A stretch of DNA of 64,000 nucleotides. Source: Acanthosoma haemorrhoidale (taxonomy: Eukaryota; Arthropoda; Insecta; Hemiptera; Acanthosomatidae). The DNA lies in contig OV884015.1 of NCBI GenBank assembly GCA_930367205.1, forward strand, positions 108,874,509-108,938,508, written 5' to 3'. Position numbers and translations under genes: made by a program. Under the pieces are notes generated by a model, which saw only the letters and a list, made by a program, of their open reading frames with translations, searched no databases and was not told the DNA's origin. Within the stretch, counting starts at the first letter, position 1; the number at the start of each line of letters is the position of its first letter. Below, piece after piece: positions 10,214 through 22,590 of this stretch.

Positions 10214-10325
10214 CATTAATCGAGGATTAGGGTGGTTGGATAGGTTACTATGGAATTTCATGAACTTGGAAGGTATATTAAGATCGTTATGAAAGCTTTT
10301 GTTGCTGACGTAATAAGAGGGATTT
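10214..10325 (-). mobile_element. Second NLR-B scrap abutting the previous copy
   Basis: Starts at aggattagggtggttgg, repeats the segment of 9735-9850 and carries a small internal deletion (gaacttgg jumps to aaggtatatt). It lies in the same orientation directly behind the longer copy, so it is either a local duplication or two inserts at one site. Confidence 0.75.
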
Positions 10326-10839
10326 ATTGAAATCATTTCTGACTAATAAAAACTGAATCATCAATAAATGAAAAGGGTAAAAAAAAAAAGTACATTGTAA
10401 AACATTCATTTAATAAATGACAGGAAATTTGTGAGTTTAGTAAGAGACACACATGTAGACTAGACTAATAAGGTAAAAGGACTGTGCTATGAGTGTCGTC
10501 CATTGGTGGCCAGCGATGCCCGCAAACAAAAGCTGTGATGCATTGCTACTGTACAAGCACTGACAGTAGGTCCTATTAACTTTCCCCGTTCCGAGGTAAA
10601 ATTCAGTACTCGTATTAGTGGCTCACTCGATTCTAAATTACAATATGGGATTATAAAATTTCTGATTGTAGTGTGAATTAAAAAGGGTTCAATGATATGT
10701 AAAATTATGATCGAAAACCTCACTTTTATTGTACATACTTGAATTAGTAATTGAAAACATTGAACATGACCTGCTGTTTATTTTCATGGTTCACATAGTA
10801 GCTTTTATTTTTAATCGAATCTGGGTTAATTGTCTGTAA
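10326..10839. other. No recognised feature
   Basis: AT-rich stretch with a 78-codon minus-strand frame at 10487-10723 that resembles nothing I know. Confidence 0.35.
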
Positions 10840-10950
10840 ATATTGTATGAATGAGTGAGTGAACGAAAATTGTAAATATGGTATGAATGAGAACATTTAT
10901 CTTAATTACTTATTGCCCGGTGAGATTGTAATTTTAGCACAATAAAGAAG
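10840..10950 (+). mobile_element. NLR-B 3' tail fragment
   Basis: Very short copy of the NLR-B end: taaatattgtatgaatgag, then aacatttatc, ttgcccgg and the aataaagaag terminus. It is truncated within the 3' UTR. No target duplication was identified. Confidence 0.75.
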
Positions 10951-12457
10951 TTATTATTACTACTATAACAATATTGGACGTGAGTGAAATACATACTGCT
11001 CACCAAAGGAATCCCATGGAACATTAGATGTTAACATATTTATATTCATACACAACCTAGCTATGTGGGGGTAGTAGGCAAGTACTTTGGTTCACCCCAT
11101 TCTAACAAAATCCACAGGTGAACCATTTCTCTATATTGAAAATAACGTGCTCATATATCAAGAAACTCATCTTGAGCCAGGCAGGACCTGGTGCATACTT
11201 ACATAGCATGTCGAAACGTTATCCATTATTAAATTGGATCTCCCCACATATTCACCCACTCATTTAATAAATTTGTTAATCCTGAAATAGGCAATTTAAC
11301 AAGAACTGTCTTGAATTTCGAAATTGTAGAACCGTTTAACTCCTTTTCTGAAATTCAATCTGTTTCTGGTCTTGTTTGTTCAATAATACTGGAGGTAATA
11401 CCGCAAAAGATATCGTTTTGACACATCTAATTAAATATCCCCGTTGTGTCTTATTCAGAAAATAACGACTTTCTGAAATATTTAATCCCAGCGGGCCCTG
11501 TAGCCAGGAGCTAAAAGCCGGACTGGTAGAGACAGTTTTCACATTTTGGTGAGAGAAACAAAAGAAAGAGGAGCTAAGGAGATGAGATGAGAAAGAAAAG
11601 CCAAGAACAAGGAGTGGAGAGATAATTAGATGGCTTGCAAGTAACTGAAGAAAGCTGATACAACAAAGAAAACCGCCTCGGGGTCCTCCTTACTTCCTTT
11701 CTTCTCCCCTATAATTACAATTTCCGGTCGTCCAGATCATAGGACTTATCGACCAAGATCACTGCTAGTTCTGACTCGGATTCAAAACCACATCCTAATA
11801 ATTATTCCTAAGACAATATCTCACCAGCAAGGGTATAGGTGATCAAAACTACAACCCATTGCCTGAAAAATTTCTTGATACTTGAGTTTCACGAAAAAAT
11901 TCGTAGCAAACACGAGAGAACTTTTCTGAAGTGAAAAATGGTGAAGTGTTTAGATTATTAACCGAGGGCAAAATTACCAAATATCAAAAAAGTTTTTTAC
12001 ATAAAATAATTCAGTTTTATTTATTTTATTTTTTATACAATAACATCTCGCTAAATAATCAATCGCCTAATAATAAATTTATTTAACAATTTTTATATTA
12101 AAAATATGTATTACCTTTTTGGTAAGCGTTAAAAGAGTGGCTTACTCCTAACCGGCTAGACTTATTTATGCTGGAGAACAATGGATGTTTACAAAGAAAT
12201 AGTATGATTCAAGGTTAGGCTCTCGCCTCGAGGAGTCTTTTAAAAAACTTTATTATGAATAACAATCAAAACACTGGTATATATACAAATATTAATCAGT
12301 TACTGCGTTAGAACATACTTTAGTGAAGGCTTAGGTGCCTAAGCAGGTCAAAAAAGGGTTGGATTTTAGGGGATGGTTACTTACAAAAAACAAGGGGACC
12401 TCAGTTCGTACTATTCGTATTCGTACTAGAAACGTAAGATATAATCAGTATTATATA
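10951..12457. other. No recognised feature
   Basis: Mixed-composition sequence without recognisable coding blocks. The purine-rich run near 11553-11640 and the short frames are not distinctive. Confidence 0.35.
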
Positions 12458-12690
12458 ACTGGCTCGTATCCGGTGACGCGGCTGACGGTGGAGGGGACTT
12501 CCTCTCTCGCATGCCAGGGAGGTGACAACCATGTGGATTTGGGAGGCCTCTGGGCAGTTAGTAAATATTGTATGAATGAGCGAGTGAATGATGAGTTGCA
12601 AATATGGTATGAATGAGGTCATTAACACACTTACTTATTGCCTAATAAGGCAGATTGTCATTTTAGCACAATAAAGAAGTTTTGATTCTT
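12458..12690 (+). mobile_element. NLR-B 3'-UTR copy
   Basis: Begins at ctggctcgtatccggtga and contains ggaggtgacaaccatgtgga, gggcagttagtaaatattg and the terminal agcacaataaagaag. Same family as 7884-8177 and 43330-43640. The small overlapping frames on both strands are by-products of the UTR sequence. Confidence 0.8.
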
Positions 12691-13748
12691 GTTCAATTCT
12701 AGATTATTTTTCCATAGGTTTCCATTGTGGCAAGAATATCTGTTTTGTTCGTTTCAGGCCGTATTTCCTCGTAATGTTGTTAGCTGTAATATGGATTAAT
12801 CCTAACAAACGTAAGTCTGTTAACGTCAGCTGCTGTAATAAGATCCAATGACGAGAAACTAATAATTGCTAACTATTCTACTTATAACTTCTGTTATCTA
12901 ATCTACCATAATGAATGCGCCGCTCACAAGCTGAATAGCTCACAAAGGTACATTTTCCGCTTCGCCAATCAGCCTGAATCACGTCAACCACTCAATTTGT
13001 GAAATCCGATTTGGCAGAAATGAAACAAAAAAAAAAGTTAAAAAGGGCTGAATTCAGCTTCCTGTCATATCCGCTCATTAGGGCGATAATGATACGGCCA
13101 CTTTTGAAAGGGGGGGGGGCAGCTGGGGGAACTGTAAGGAGGGATTTCAATTTACACGTTATTTTGTGAAAATAGATTGGGGCAACGAATAGAATTTCAC
13201 ACGTTACACATGATGACCGAAGTAGTGCATTTCATTCTAAATTCACTTCAACTACTCTGCTTAGTAATGTGCTCCCTAAAAATAATCACCATTCTATCCA
13301 GAGACTAGGTTATATACCTGAATGGTTATAGGATCACTTGGAGAGGCATTTTCGCCCTCGAGACCAGAACAATTTTAAAACAATCACAAACTAAATTGAG
13401 TTCATGTGAAGTGACATAACGGAGTTATTTTCACGAGTTTATGCCGGAACTGACGGACAGCGTCAGTTTCTAATACACTACAAAAAATATTTAATTAATT
13501 ATTCACTCAAGTAACAGAAAAATTGTTTTTAAACTATAAAAAAAAATATTGACAAAAAAATTCATCTTTTTTTATTAATATTAATTATAAAATTGAATAG
13601 ATTAATAAACATTTTACATATACGGGTGGCGTTAGTAATTGATATTTAGAAAACAATAACTTACTCAATGCAAATACTGTCCAAGTCGTCAATAGCACAC
13701 TTACTTTGAACAGATTTTGATTACAGTAACGTAAACATCAATTGGGAT
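12691..13748. other. No recognised feature
   Basis: Non-coding, AT-rich, with a G run at about 13110. No copies elsewhere in the window. Confidence 0.35.
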
Positions 13749-14463
13749 TGTCGGGTCGTCACGAGGGGGGTGCCTAGTTACCCTAGCCCTGGTGACGAAG
13801 GGTTGATTAGGCCTATGACCTAGACAATCGTTTCACGACGGTCTTACTGTCTGACTCCATATTTGATAGGTATGTGCCCCTACAATGCACTATGTTCAGG
13901 TGAAGAGGTATAGAGTAGGTAGATCTCAGGGTAGGCGACATCCGTCCGGATTCCAAAGGCGAGTGTGAACCGGCGAGGCGGACTGGATTGCCGTGAGAGA
14001 CACTGCTAGGTAAATTTCGCAGGGCCACGACAACCGTCGTCCGCGAGGGAGAGGTCTCTCCCAAGGAGATGCTAGTTTTAGCGAGGCGAAGGCAGAGAAT
14101 CCCACTAGGAGAGTGTGGGGTCTGACAAGGCTGGACTAAAACATAGCGAGGTTAGGAAGAGAGAGGTCCAGAGGGTTTCATAAATGAGAAGGCCAAGTTC
14201 TTGAACATCACCGCAGCCGCAAGTCATCAGTTAGCTAGTTGTCAGGGAAAGAATTACAGCCCCAAACCGTGGGTCTTATATACCCAGCTAGCTTCGTAAG
14301 TAGCCAATCACCATCGGTTTTATTGTACCCAATGCCAGCTTAGTATGTGGTGGCCTTTGTTCTTTGACAGCCCTGGTTTGGTTCGCTTTAGTACCACGTT
14401 AGCGGGTGGCCCAGCTCCTATAACTAATTGGCTTGTAGCTGCGTCTTTTTTTTGTTTACAACA
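13749..14463 (+). mobile_element. LTR-T family copy, probable solo LTR
   Basis: Starts tgtcgggtcgtcacg and shares ordered blocks with 59529-60212: acaatgcactatgttcagg, then gagggtaggcga-like, ccaaaggcgagtg, ctaggtaaa, cgtcgtccgc, ggactaaa(a/t)cata and gcgaggttagga. A CCAAT motif (gtagccaatcacc) lies near 14300. The right end is uncertain; I place it at gtttacaaca because it fits the length and ca end. No primer-binding site or gag/pol follows. No matching 5-bp duplication was found (gggat on the left, tttac on the right), so the end may be wrong or rearranged. Confidence 0.6.
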
Positions 14464-15407
14464 TTTACAATGATTTATGGTTTGGTAATGTTATTTAAAT
14501 TCGTTTAAATTAATTAACAATATATATACAGTAGAGTATAGGGTGAATTATCTTATGTAGTTAGCGGTCGCTAAAGGGAGAAATAATGATTGTTGTACCT
14601 TATGTAGAGTTTTGAAGAAAAAGATATTTCGTCAAGGTAATATTTGTTTTAATTATTTCAATTCCGTTCTAGTTACCAGTTAATTCTTCTTTGGTAACGG
14701 GTGTACGAAATGTTCTCTTTTAACTTACGCAGACTCCGTGTAAAGAATTGTCGCAAATGTTCAGCCCCAAACGATTCCTGTTATCCCCTCAAAAAACATT
14801 TAGACACCCCAATGGTACCCGGCTCCCACGGGAGAGTGCAGGTACCCCCTGCCTGATTTAGGACCTTGATCAATCGGGCCCGCCCTATTTAGGGTAATGG
14901 CCGGCCCTTTTTCAAAACCCGATCGCCCCCGGGAGCAGAACGGACTCCCTAAGTTCCTCAACAACTATTAGTCTATATCCGGCTTTTGTCGTTAATCATT
15001 ATCCCCTACAAATCCGCCTGCCTCCCGGATTAGCCACCGGGAGTAACACAGTTTGTAAACGTGATTTGTCCCGGCCGGATTGTTAATGGCTGCTGATTAG
15101 GACTATTGGCAAAAAAACAAAAAATGAACTGTCTCCGTTTCGCTTGCCTGGTCGTTGTCGACTTCACCGCCGCACCTGCTCATCCGATTCTTCATCGCAT
15201 CGTCAATTTTAGCTTATCAAGTACAGTTAATAAAAAGAGATTATTGCACTCTACAGTGTCTAGTATCTAGTATCAGTAGCTACAAACCTAACTAAAATGG
15301 CGATACCATTTCGAATAGTACTGTGAGGACCAGTTGTTACTCAGTGCACCTTGCATGTCTCTGGCTTAAGATGAGAAATTTGCTACTGAAACTTCATTAT
15401 TGTTATA
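14464..15407. other. No recognised gene; GC-richer island
   Basis: The segment 14800-15080 is richer in C and G than its surroundings (ggtacccggctcccacgg and similar). No open frame of meaningful length was seen, and no second copy in the window. Confidence 0.35.
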
Positions 15408-15735
15408 AGTGCTCTCATTCATACCATATTAACAATTTTCATCATTATAATATATGTATACTCCTGGAAGTTATATCCCTTCATAATTATTAGAATATTA
15501 TGGGAGCAGAAAGTGATTGCTAAAGGATAAGACGCATCTGATGTCTGAAAACCACTTTAAAATAAACACTAAAGTCTAACTTGTACTGAGAGCACGCGTA
15601 CGTTGCCTGGAGCCGCATAGTGCAAAAACACATACCTTACTCCATAAAGTTAACTTACTTCCAATAGATAAATTTAGTTTAATATTAAAATCATTATTAT
15701 AATATATGTATGTTGCTGGCAGTTACATCCCTTCC
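15408..15735 (-). repeat. NLR-B tail scrap followed by a short duplicated segment
   Basis: 15408-15445 matches the reverse complement of the NLR-B tail (ctcattcataccatatt). Next to it, tataatatatgtatactcctggaagttatatcccttc-like sequence at 15440-15483 recurs in altered form at 15688-15735. The duplication is short and diverged. Confidence 0.55.
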
Positions 15736-15954
15736 CCATATCCCACTGAACCCTAGCCACAGTCTACAAAGGTCTTGGCCAGCTTCTTCTTCATCTGCTA
15801 ACTGTACCCACGTAGTTCCTTCAGGTTTGAACCACTGGACGTAACTACGTCTATACGCCTAATATCTCTGCTCAGAATATACTCTTAGATCATTGCTAAA
15901 TGTAACAAAAATCAATAATTGTGACTAACAACATTTAGGAACAAGTTATTTGAT

Positions 15955-16190
15955 ATATACAACTTTATTGATAAAATTACAATCTGCCTTATTTGGCAAT
16001 AAGTAATTGTGATAAATGATCTCATTCATACCATATTTACAATTTTCATTCATACAGTATTTACAAACAGCCCAGAGACCTCCCAAATCCACATGGTTGT
16101 CACCTCCCTCGCATACGAGTCTAAAAAAGTCCCCCATGCTCGTCCGTCAGCCTCGTCACCAGAAGATGGAAAATTGAAGCTATTGTTATT
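15955..16190 (-). mobile_element. NLR-B 3'-UTR copy, minus strand
   Basis: Reverse complement of the NLR-B end: caactttattgataaaatt at the terminus, then aagtaattgtgataaatga, ctcccaaatccacatgg and cctccctcgcatacgag. Truncated in the UTR. The 62-63 codon frames on either strand are incidental. Confidence 0.8.
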
Positions 16191-16926
16191 ATTTTAGCTA
16201 ATCAGGATAATATTTGTGTTTAATGAATGTTGTTTTGTTGAAATAAGGTTGTAGAACATCGGTAGGCTATTTTTGCCGGATTAATTGTAAATATTTCTGA
16301 GTGAGTGACAGTCCTGATGAAGTAGACGTCTAGGTCAGTGTGTATTACAGCCTGTCTGGACTGACGTACGTCAACGTCGGCTGTACTGACATGCCCAAGC
16401 AGGCGCCAGTATCCGTGACGAATGACGCCGAAGAAAGATAAATAATCAGCTAAAATCTAAAACGTGGAAACGTTCATTTCCTGTCTTGTCAGCCGGGGCC
16501 GGAGTCACGATATGCCGTGCTTCTTGGCAGGAAAATCCCCTCGACCCAATGGTTCTAATTAGGCATTAATTATTTACAGCTTATATATAAACTTTGACTC
16601 AAGCAGCTTGATTCTCACATTGGGGCACTCAGTCATTGCTTTGGACTCTGGTCAATAATTATACTGAATTAAACAGTTGAAGAAATTACTGAAATAAATG
16701 AGCTGATATAAATGTATGTAACAGTTGATAACTTACATTATATTATCAGAATATAAACAAAGTTATTACAGAATTCAATATAAATTATACAAATCAATCT
16801 GTTTACAATACATCATTATACGTCCTGCAGCTTGGCTACATTTTATACAATTTCTGATTATCCTACATTCCGATTTGCGCTTGTACAAAAGTACATTATA
16901 CATTAATTGATTTAACATCTTCAAAC
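16191..16926. other. No recognised feature
   Basis: No coding blocks and no repeats shared with the rest of the window were found here. Confidence 0.35.
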
Positions 16927-17560
16927 GTGATGGGGCTCACCTTATTTATAATAGACTTAAAACTAACTTACATCTAACAATAAAAACAAAATCTATGGTA
17001 ATTTACAGATAATTATAGATCCTCAAGCGAATCTATTAACAAATTATTTTTGTATTTCCTGTAGCATCGCTATATTATATACAGGTTTTGTTATTTTATA
17101 AAAATTATATAATGAATAAACAAGTATAATGATATACATTATACGTGACTGGACTAAACTGACTAATAAAGGTGATAGGGCTCACCTTTTTGATCAAACT
17201 TAAAACTAACTTACATACTAATGCTTAACCTAATTTTTCCCCGACAGTCTGTTGCCATCGATGTGGGAGGGGTGATGGGGTCATAGTTTTAATCACTGGG
17301 TTTGTTAGATGCTTCAACGAGTAAAAAAACTTGATGTGTCTCCGGCGGATGAACTCACCCACCGCCGGCACACCATGCAACGGGTACAGGTCAGCGTTCT
17401 TTAACCTCTCGAGAGAGGTATGTCGGACCACTTTTCGCATGATCCTATTCTGGAAATGTTGGAGAGTTTTAGCTGTATTGTCAGTCAAGTGGGTGAATAG
17501 CGGGGCACCGTACAGCAGAGCTGGCCGGAGGACACATTTATTATTGTCCGTTTTTAGCCG
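16927..17560 (-). mobile_element. NLR-A non-LTR retrotransposon end, with a duplicated scrap
   Basis: 17225-17560, minus strand, encodes the ORF C-terminus: VLRPALLYGAPLFTHLTDN, then HFQNRIMRKVVRHTSLERL, VGEFIRRRHIKFF and HRWQQTVGEKLG, then stop. The 3' UTR runs down to about 17004. A second partial UTR piece (16927-16978, gatggggctcacctt and onward) sits beyond it in the same orientation, so two truncated copies or a rearranged one are present. The motif set is that of an APE-type non-LTR element (Jockey/CR1-like). The RT catalytic domain is absent. Confidence 0.85.
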
Positions 17561-18129
17561 CAGCAAGTTGGGTGACGTACTTGTTACTATTTTGTTATAT
17601 TCCTTAACAAAAAAACAATATATAACAAAAGATTTCTGTGTTTTAACATCTTCTATCTTTTATTGTTATCAGGACTTGATGGCGCTATGTTCAGCATGTT
17701 GAAAAGTTGACCATCAATAAATATGATGAAAATTTGACATCTGTGATTTACTCAGACGTTCAATCAATAAATTTATTAAATCGTTCTTAATTAGCCTTTG
17801 TATTAGAAAACACATTTATAAATCTTGGTCAGATTTGACAAAAATACACACAAAATCTTTTTATTTAGAAGTTTTACACGATTCTGATGTTTATATAGTA
17901 TTGATGATTATAAAACCCATTTTCGTCTTCATCCTCCTTCTATGGCTGCACACTTCATAACATGGTTGTTTCCGAACTTGATCTTAGGTGCTAGGCAGTT
18001 ACTTCCTAATCATATTTTTGTTCTATGAAACGGATTCGCAATTGTTTTAGTCAAGTAGGTAATATTTTTCCCTATGAAACTTAATGAACCTCAACCCCCC
18101 CTTAAGAATAAAATACTTAGGCCTTGCCA
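17561..18129. other. No recognised feature
   Basis: AT-rich spacer between the NLR-A copy and the 48-bp tandem array, with no recognisable frame. Confidence 0.35.
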
Positions 18130-18417
18130 AAAATCTAATGTGGGTTTTTGAAGTTAGTATTTAGGTGTGCTAGCCTCAAAATCTAATGTGGGTTTTTGAA
18201 GTTAGTATTTAGGTGTGCTAGCCTCAAAATCTAATGTGGGTTTTTGAAGTTAGTATTTAGGTGTGCTAGCCTCAAAATCTAATGTGGGTTTTTGAAGTTA
18301 GTATTTAGGTGTGCTAGCCTCAAAATCTAATGTGGGTTTTTGAAGTTAGTATTTAGGTGTGCTAGCCTCAAAATCTAATGTGGGTTTTTGAAGTTAGTAT
18401 TTAGGTGTGCTAGCCTC
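18130..18417. repeat. Perfect tandem array, 6 x 48 bp
   Basis: Six units start at 18130, 18178, 18226, 18274, 18322 and 18370. Each begins aaaatctaatgtggg and ends gtgtgctagcctc. I see no difference between units. This is minisatellite-type organisation; the uniformity points to recent expansion or ongoing homogenisation. It contains no spacer variation, so it is not a CRISPR array. Confidence 0.97.
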
Positions 18418-19333
18418 AAAATGATATTTTGGAATTGAATCGATTTTTAAGTGTAAAAAAACGTGTTGCTATAACAACTGAATAAATGGTTTACACAATC
18501 GCCTAATTATGCTACGCATCATAGCTCTTAAAAGACCATGCAAAGAATTGTGTACATTTTTTTTCTAGTTACCATTTTTCTAATATTAGTTGTGGAACCA
18601 CGACGTACGGTCAGTATTCCCACTGTGGTGGGAACACAATAGTGACCTGTAGATAACCCACCAACATATAGTCTTCAACCAAAAAAAATTCAATTTGTCA
18701 ACAAGAAACCAAATTTGTAAAACTAATCTTTTATCGCCTAATTAAAAGTCTTATCAATGTCGAATACTGGTTTTTATCGATTTGAAAATAGTCGATCATG
18801 GTTGATATACATGTCAAATTTCAATTCGGTAATGCCTGCAATTAATATATTGTAATTAACTTGAGTCACGATATTGTTACGGCGGAATCGCACGCATTGT
18901 AATTCAGGTGCGGCTTAATCACAGTGTGCGACCCATTCCCTATATTAGAGGTCTTAGTAATTAGTACTTCGCCTAATATGTCTGCTTTGGTAAATTTTAC
19001 CTATGTTAGTATCAAACAACAACTGAAATGGTTTGTTATTTTTTTTTGTTTAAAAACATACAGGTTGATAACATATGAGTATATCAACGATGAAGTTCGT
19101 TCTATGCACGCCTAATCTTTTGTTCTAGAGAATATAGCTGGTATAGGCCAACCACTGTTGGTTGTGGATTATTTATTAAATTAATGAACGCATTTTGTTT
19201 CCACAACCTTATCTTACTTCAATATCAAATGTTGTACTTAAGTTTGTCTGAAAATTCTACATTTACCAATGTAAAACAGAAGTGTTGGGGACAGAACAAA
19301 TTAATTTTATCACTGGACTTATTTAAACTAATA
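18418..19333. other. No recognised feature
   Basis: AT-rich. The frame at 18924-19115 has no recognisable motif. Confidence 0.35.
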
Positions 19334-20246
19334 ATGGGTTGGCAAGAAAGTGATTTCGGTTTGCACCAGTAGATAGCGTTATGTTTGTTTCGTTATTCTT
19401 TTGTCAATGCTAGAAATTTTTCTTTTGAGATTTGGTAGTCGATACCTTTAGGTTGCTATAGAAACATATTCAGTGTAATTTTATACTGTATACTACATAA
19501 TAATATTAAACTGTCAGTTTTAACATCGGGTGAGAAAATAAGGATTTCCGACACATTTTACTTTTTATTTTCATAAAGGCAAGAAAGCGGCTGAGGCTCA
19601 AAGAGATATGTGAAGTTTATGGTATTGATTGTTTAACAGAACGCACTTGTCGGAATTGATTTAAAAAATGTTAGTTCTAGATATTTTTTACTGAAAGATG
19701 AACGTTATGGTCGACCTTCTGAAGTTGATGATGACAAAATGAAAGCCGTAATTGAATCGAATCGTCATATAACCGTGCGAGAGATTGCAAAACAGTTAAA
19801 TGTATCACACACAACAATTGAAAACCATATAAGACATCTTGGACATGTTAAGAAGCTCGATATTTGGGTTCCACCAAGACAATGCGAGGCCTCACACATC
19901 TTTAGCAACACGTACGAAACTATTGGAGCTTGGTTGGGAAGTGATGTCGCATCCCCCATACAGCCCCGACCTTGCACCATCGGATTATCATTTATTTCGA
20001 AGTTAACAAAGCTTCTTAAATGGTAAAAATTTCAGTAATAACGATGACCTCATCGCACTTGGTTGAGATTTTTGCTGATAAAGAACAGAAGTTCTATGAG
20101 CGCGGGATCACGAAGTTACCAGAAAGATGGCAAAAGGTCATAGAACAGAATGGAAAATAATTGACTGTTTAAAGTTCATTTTTTGTATAGAAGAAATTGA
20201 GTTTTATTTCACACTAAAAAACCGAAATTACTTTCTTGTCAAGTTA
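19334..20246 (+). mobile_element. Mar-T copy 1: internally deleted mariner
   Basis: A 913-bp element with mariner ends (gggttggcaagaaagtga at the left, actttcttgtcaag at the right) and TA on both sides. The left coding part holds the paired helix-turn-helix region: DDDKMKAVIESNRHITVRE and KQLNVSHTTIENHI, followed by VKKLDIWV. It then jumps straight to gacaatgcgaggcctcacac, which in the shifted frame encodes the RDNARPH catalytic block, without the first catalytic Asp region in between. The C-terminal block SPDLAPSDYH is degraded here. The same junction occurs in the three other Mar-T copies, so this is a member of a non-autonomous family. Confidence 0.9.
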
Positions 20247-21169
20247 TAGAGTACCTGAAACTTAAAGTTAACTTATGAAAGCTTGTTTGTTGCTTTATTA
20301 AAATCTCGAAATTCGTGTGTTCTCTAAGTAAATTTATTTTCATCTTCAGGACTCTAACCCACAGACGTCTACGAGCCTAGAAATACGATAGCCCTATTTA
20401 GCTCCAATATCAAAACAGATCGATGAACCCTCCCTTTGCTTGACTAGACCATTGGCGTCCTTAAGTACCCCCTGTATGGCAGGAAGGGAGTTTGTCATCG
20501 GGAAAAGGGCCATGAGCACATGTCTTACCATAGAATATCCCTAATTACATGATCTGCTGATCGGCGAACGCTCAACGAACCAACTCGTCCCTATCATGAA
20601 CGAGCAGCCGTGTGAAATCACATTTGACTAACTCGATGAGTGACTCGCCTCTCCATGGTTCGCAGCCAATGAGCGTGAAGATTCCCCGTCTGTCGAAATA
20701 ACGAATTCAATCAGCTCTTGAGTGACAGGTGGTGTGCGAGCTAAACCGATTTTATCCCATTTAAAATTCATAACTATCTTTCGACAGATTAAATTTTCTT
20801 TCGCTAGGCATCCCATGAAGAGGTTACATGCCCGCATCGTTTCTAAGCCTTTGCACGAGCAATACAAAAGCCAAAGAATTCTCACCCTTAATGTAAGCAA
20901 TTGTTAATTTTAAAATGTATTAAGACCGCCAGCTGTGAAACCGTCATAATTTACTCTAATGTCTTTCCAATCTGAAGCAGTCACAATATTGAAAGAAAGC
21001 GTGCTCCGGATCTAATGAGAGATTGAGCGTTTGAAGCACGCAATGGTAAATCATTGAATCCTGCCCGGTAGTCTTATCTCCTCTTTATCAGATTATTCCT
21101 ATTATCGGATATGGAAACAGATTCTCCACTGTTAGGATGTTTTTGAAAATTATTATACTAAGCATTTCT
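20247..21169. other. No recognised feature
   Basis: The 90-codon minus-strand frame at 20628-20900 has no recognisable motif, and its codon use is not distinctive. No repeats shared within the window. Confidence 0.35.
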
Positions 21170-21790
21170 TTCTAGAAAATAAATTACTAATCTACAAAGT
21201 TAAACTTAAGCCAATCTGGACATACGGAATAGAGCTATGGGGGACAGCAAAAAAGTCGAACATCAAGCGTATCAAATCCTTTCAATCAAAAGTCCTGAGA
21301 ACAATAGTAAATGCCCCTTATTAGGTCAGCAACAAAACCCTTCATAACGATCTTAACATACCCTACATTCTTGAACTCATCCCTTCCAAGTGTATGAAAT
21401 TCCATGGTAGCGTCTCCAACCACCCTGGTCCCCTAGCACAGTCATTGCACTGCACCACTCATCCCTATAATCCTCCTCGGGGACTAACACGGCAGTGGCC
21501 TTGTGACCTGCTATAATTAAGTGATAGTGGGAGTCTGTCCTGAGCGTCTGTGGCTCTTGCGCTCTTGGTCAGCCTCCGCTGGCTCTTATCCAGTGACGTG
21601 AATGATGGAGGAGCGTGGGGGACTTCCCAAGACTCCGCTTCCTCTATCGCATGGAGGTAACAACCATGTTTGATTTGGGAGACCTCTGGGCTGTTTTTAA
21701 ATACTGTATGAATAAGAATATTTATCACAATTGCTTATTGCCTAATAAGACAAATTGTAATTTTAGAACAATTAAGAAGTTAATTAAATT
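21170..21790 (+). mobile_element. NLR-B copy with ORF end and 3' UTR
   Basis: Encodes the RT ORF C-terminus in interrupted form (ENKLLI, then KPIWTYGIELWG, SFQSKVLRTIVNAPY, SLKRQWP), followed by the 3' UTR with gtctgtggctcttgcgc, the ggtaacaaccatg variant and the tail ending agaacaattaagaag. It carries stop codons and one-base indels relative to 42946-43329. The 5' end is truncated. Confidence 0.85.
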
Positions 21791-22439
21791 AAACATTTCT
21801 TTATAATTTATATTAATAATAATTTTGCTTTTTTTTCAGGTTAGTTGCACCAGATAAAGGTTTGATCAATCTGTCTGAGACTATTTCAAGTAAGTGGAGA
21901 AGAACACTTCATTAATAAGATTCAAATGTCCCGTTGCCTTAAATCTATTGTTTCTTTAATTTTTTGCTTTTATCAGGGAAACTGTGATCTGCCTAAACTT
22001 TGAAATTAACAAGTGAAATTTGTCCAAATATACTTCAGCATCACCTGAGACTGTTCAGAAACCAGGCTCAAGTTATCTTTTCAGTTCTTAGACTTGGTGA
22101 TGTCCAATAGAGGGAGTAGGCTTGAAATTCGATTAGTTAACGGATACATATAAATGTATTTATCAGCCGGTGTATGAACACTGCTGTTGGGTAGAATCTT
22201 GCATGAAATTTGGGATAAACCAGTCAAAATGTGAAAACCTCTTTATGAAAAAATTAAACTTAAATTTGCGAGCTCAAGACCTCTTTAAGACGTAGTCTTA
22301 GATTTCGTTCTTCTTTAAGGAAAGTGATTGTAGATAGGGACCTCTCACTATAGCGAGGAAAAATAGTTAAAAACAAAATAGCCAATTGCCTTAACATTTT
22401 TTCATTATTTGAAACTATTCAGCTCATTTAAAAAAATAC
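21791..22439. other. No recognised feature
   Basis: AT-rich spacer between two NLR-B pieces, with a polypyrimidine run before 21840 (ttgcttttttttcagg). That run looks like a 3' splice site in plus orientation, but there is no exon to pair with it. Confidence 0.3.
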
Positions 22440-22590
22440 CATGTGGATTTGGGAGATCTCTGGGCTGTTTGTAAATACTGTGTGAATGAGGGAGTGAATA
22501 TGGTATGAATGAGAACATTTAACACAATTAATTTTATTGCCTAATTGCGAGGTTGTAATTTTATCACAATAAAAAATTGAAAAAAAAAAA
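22440..22590 (+). mobile_element. NLR-B 3' tail with A-rich end
   Basis: Short copy of the end of NLR-B (catgtggatttgggaga, gaatgagggagtg, tttatcacaat) that closes with aataaaaaattgaaaaaaaaaa. It is 5'-truncated inside the UTR. No target duplication could be read with confidence. Confidence 0.75.

Noticed and set aside
14401..14560. Primer-binding site after the LTR-T copy at 13749
   Set aside because: No tgg-started tRNA complement follows the presumed LTR end, and no gag/pol sequence is found to the right.
17331..17702. Plus-strand 123-codon frame across the NLR-A copy
   Set aside because: Shadow of the minus-strand retroelement ORF end, whose protein blocks are recognisable.
18130..18417. 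Regular repeats that could be mistaken for a CRISPR array
   Set aside because: Units are contiguous and have no unique spacers. The genome is eukaryotic.
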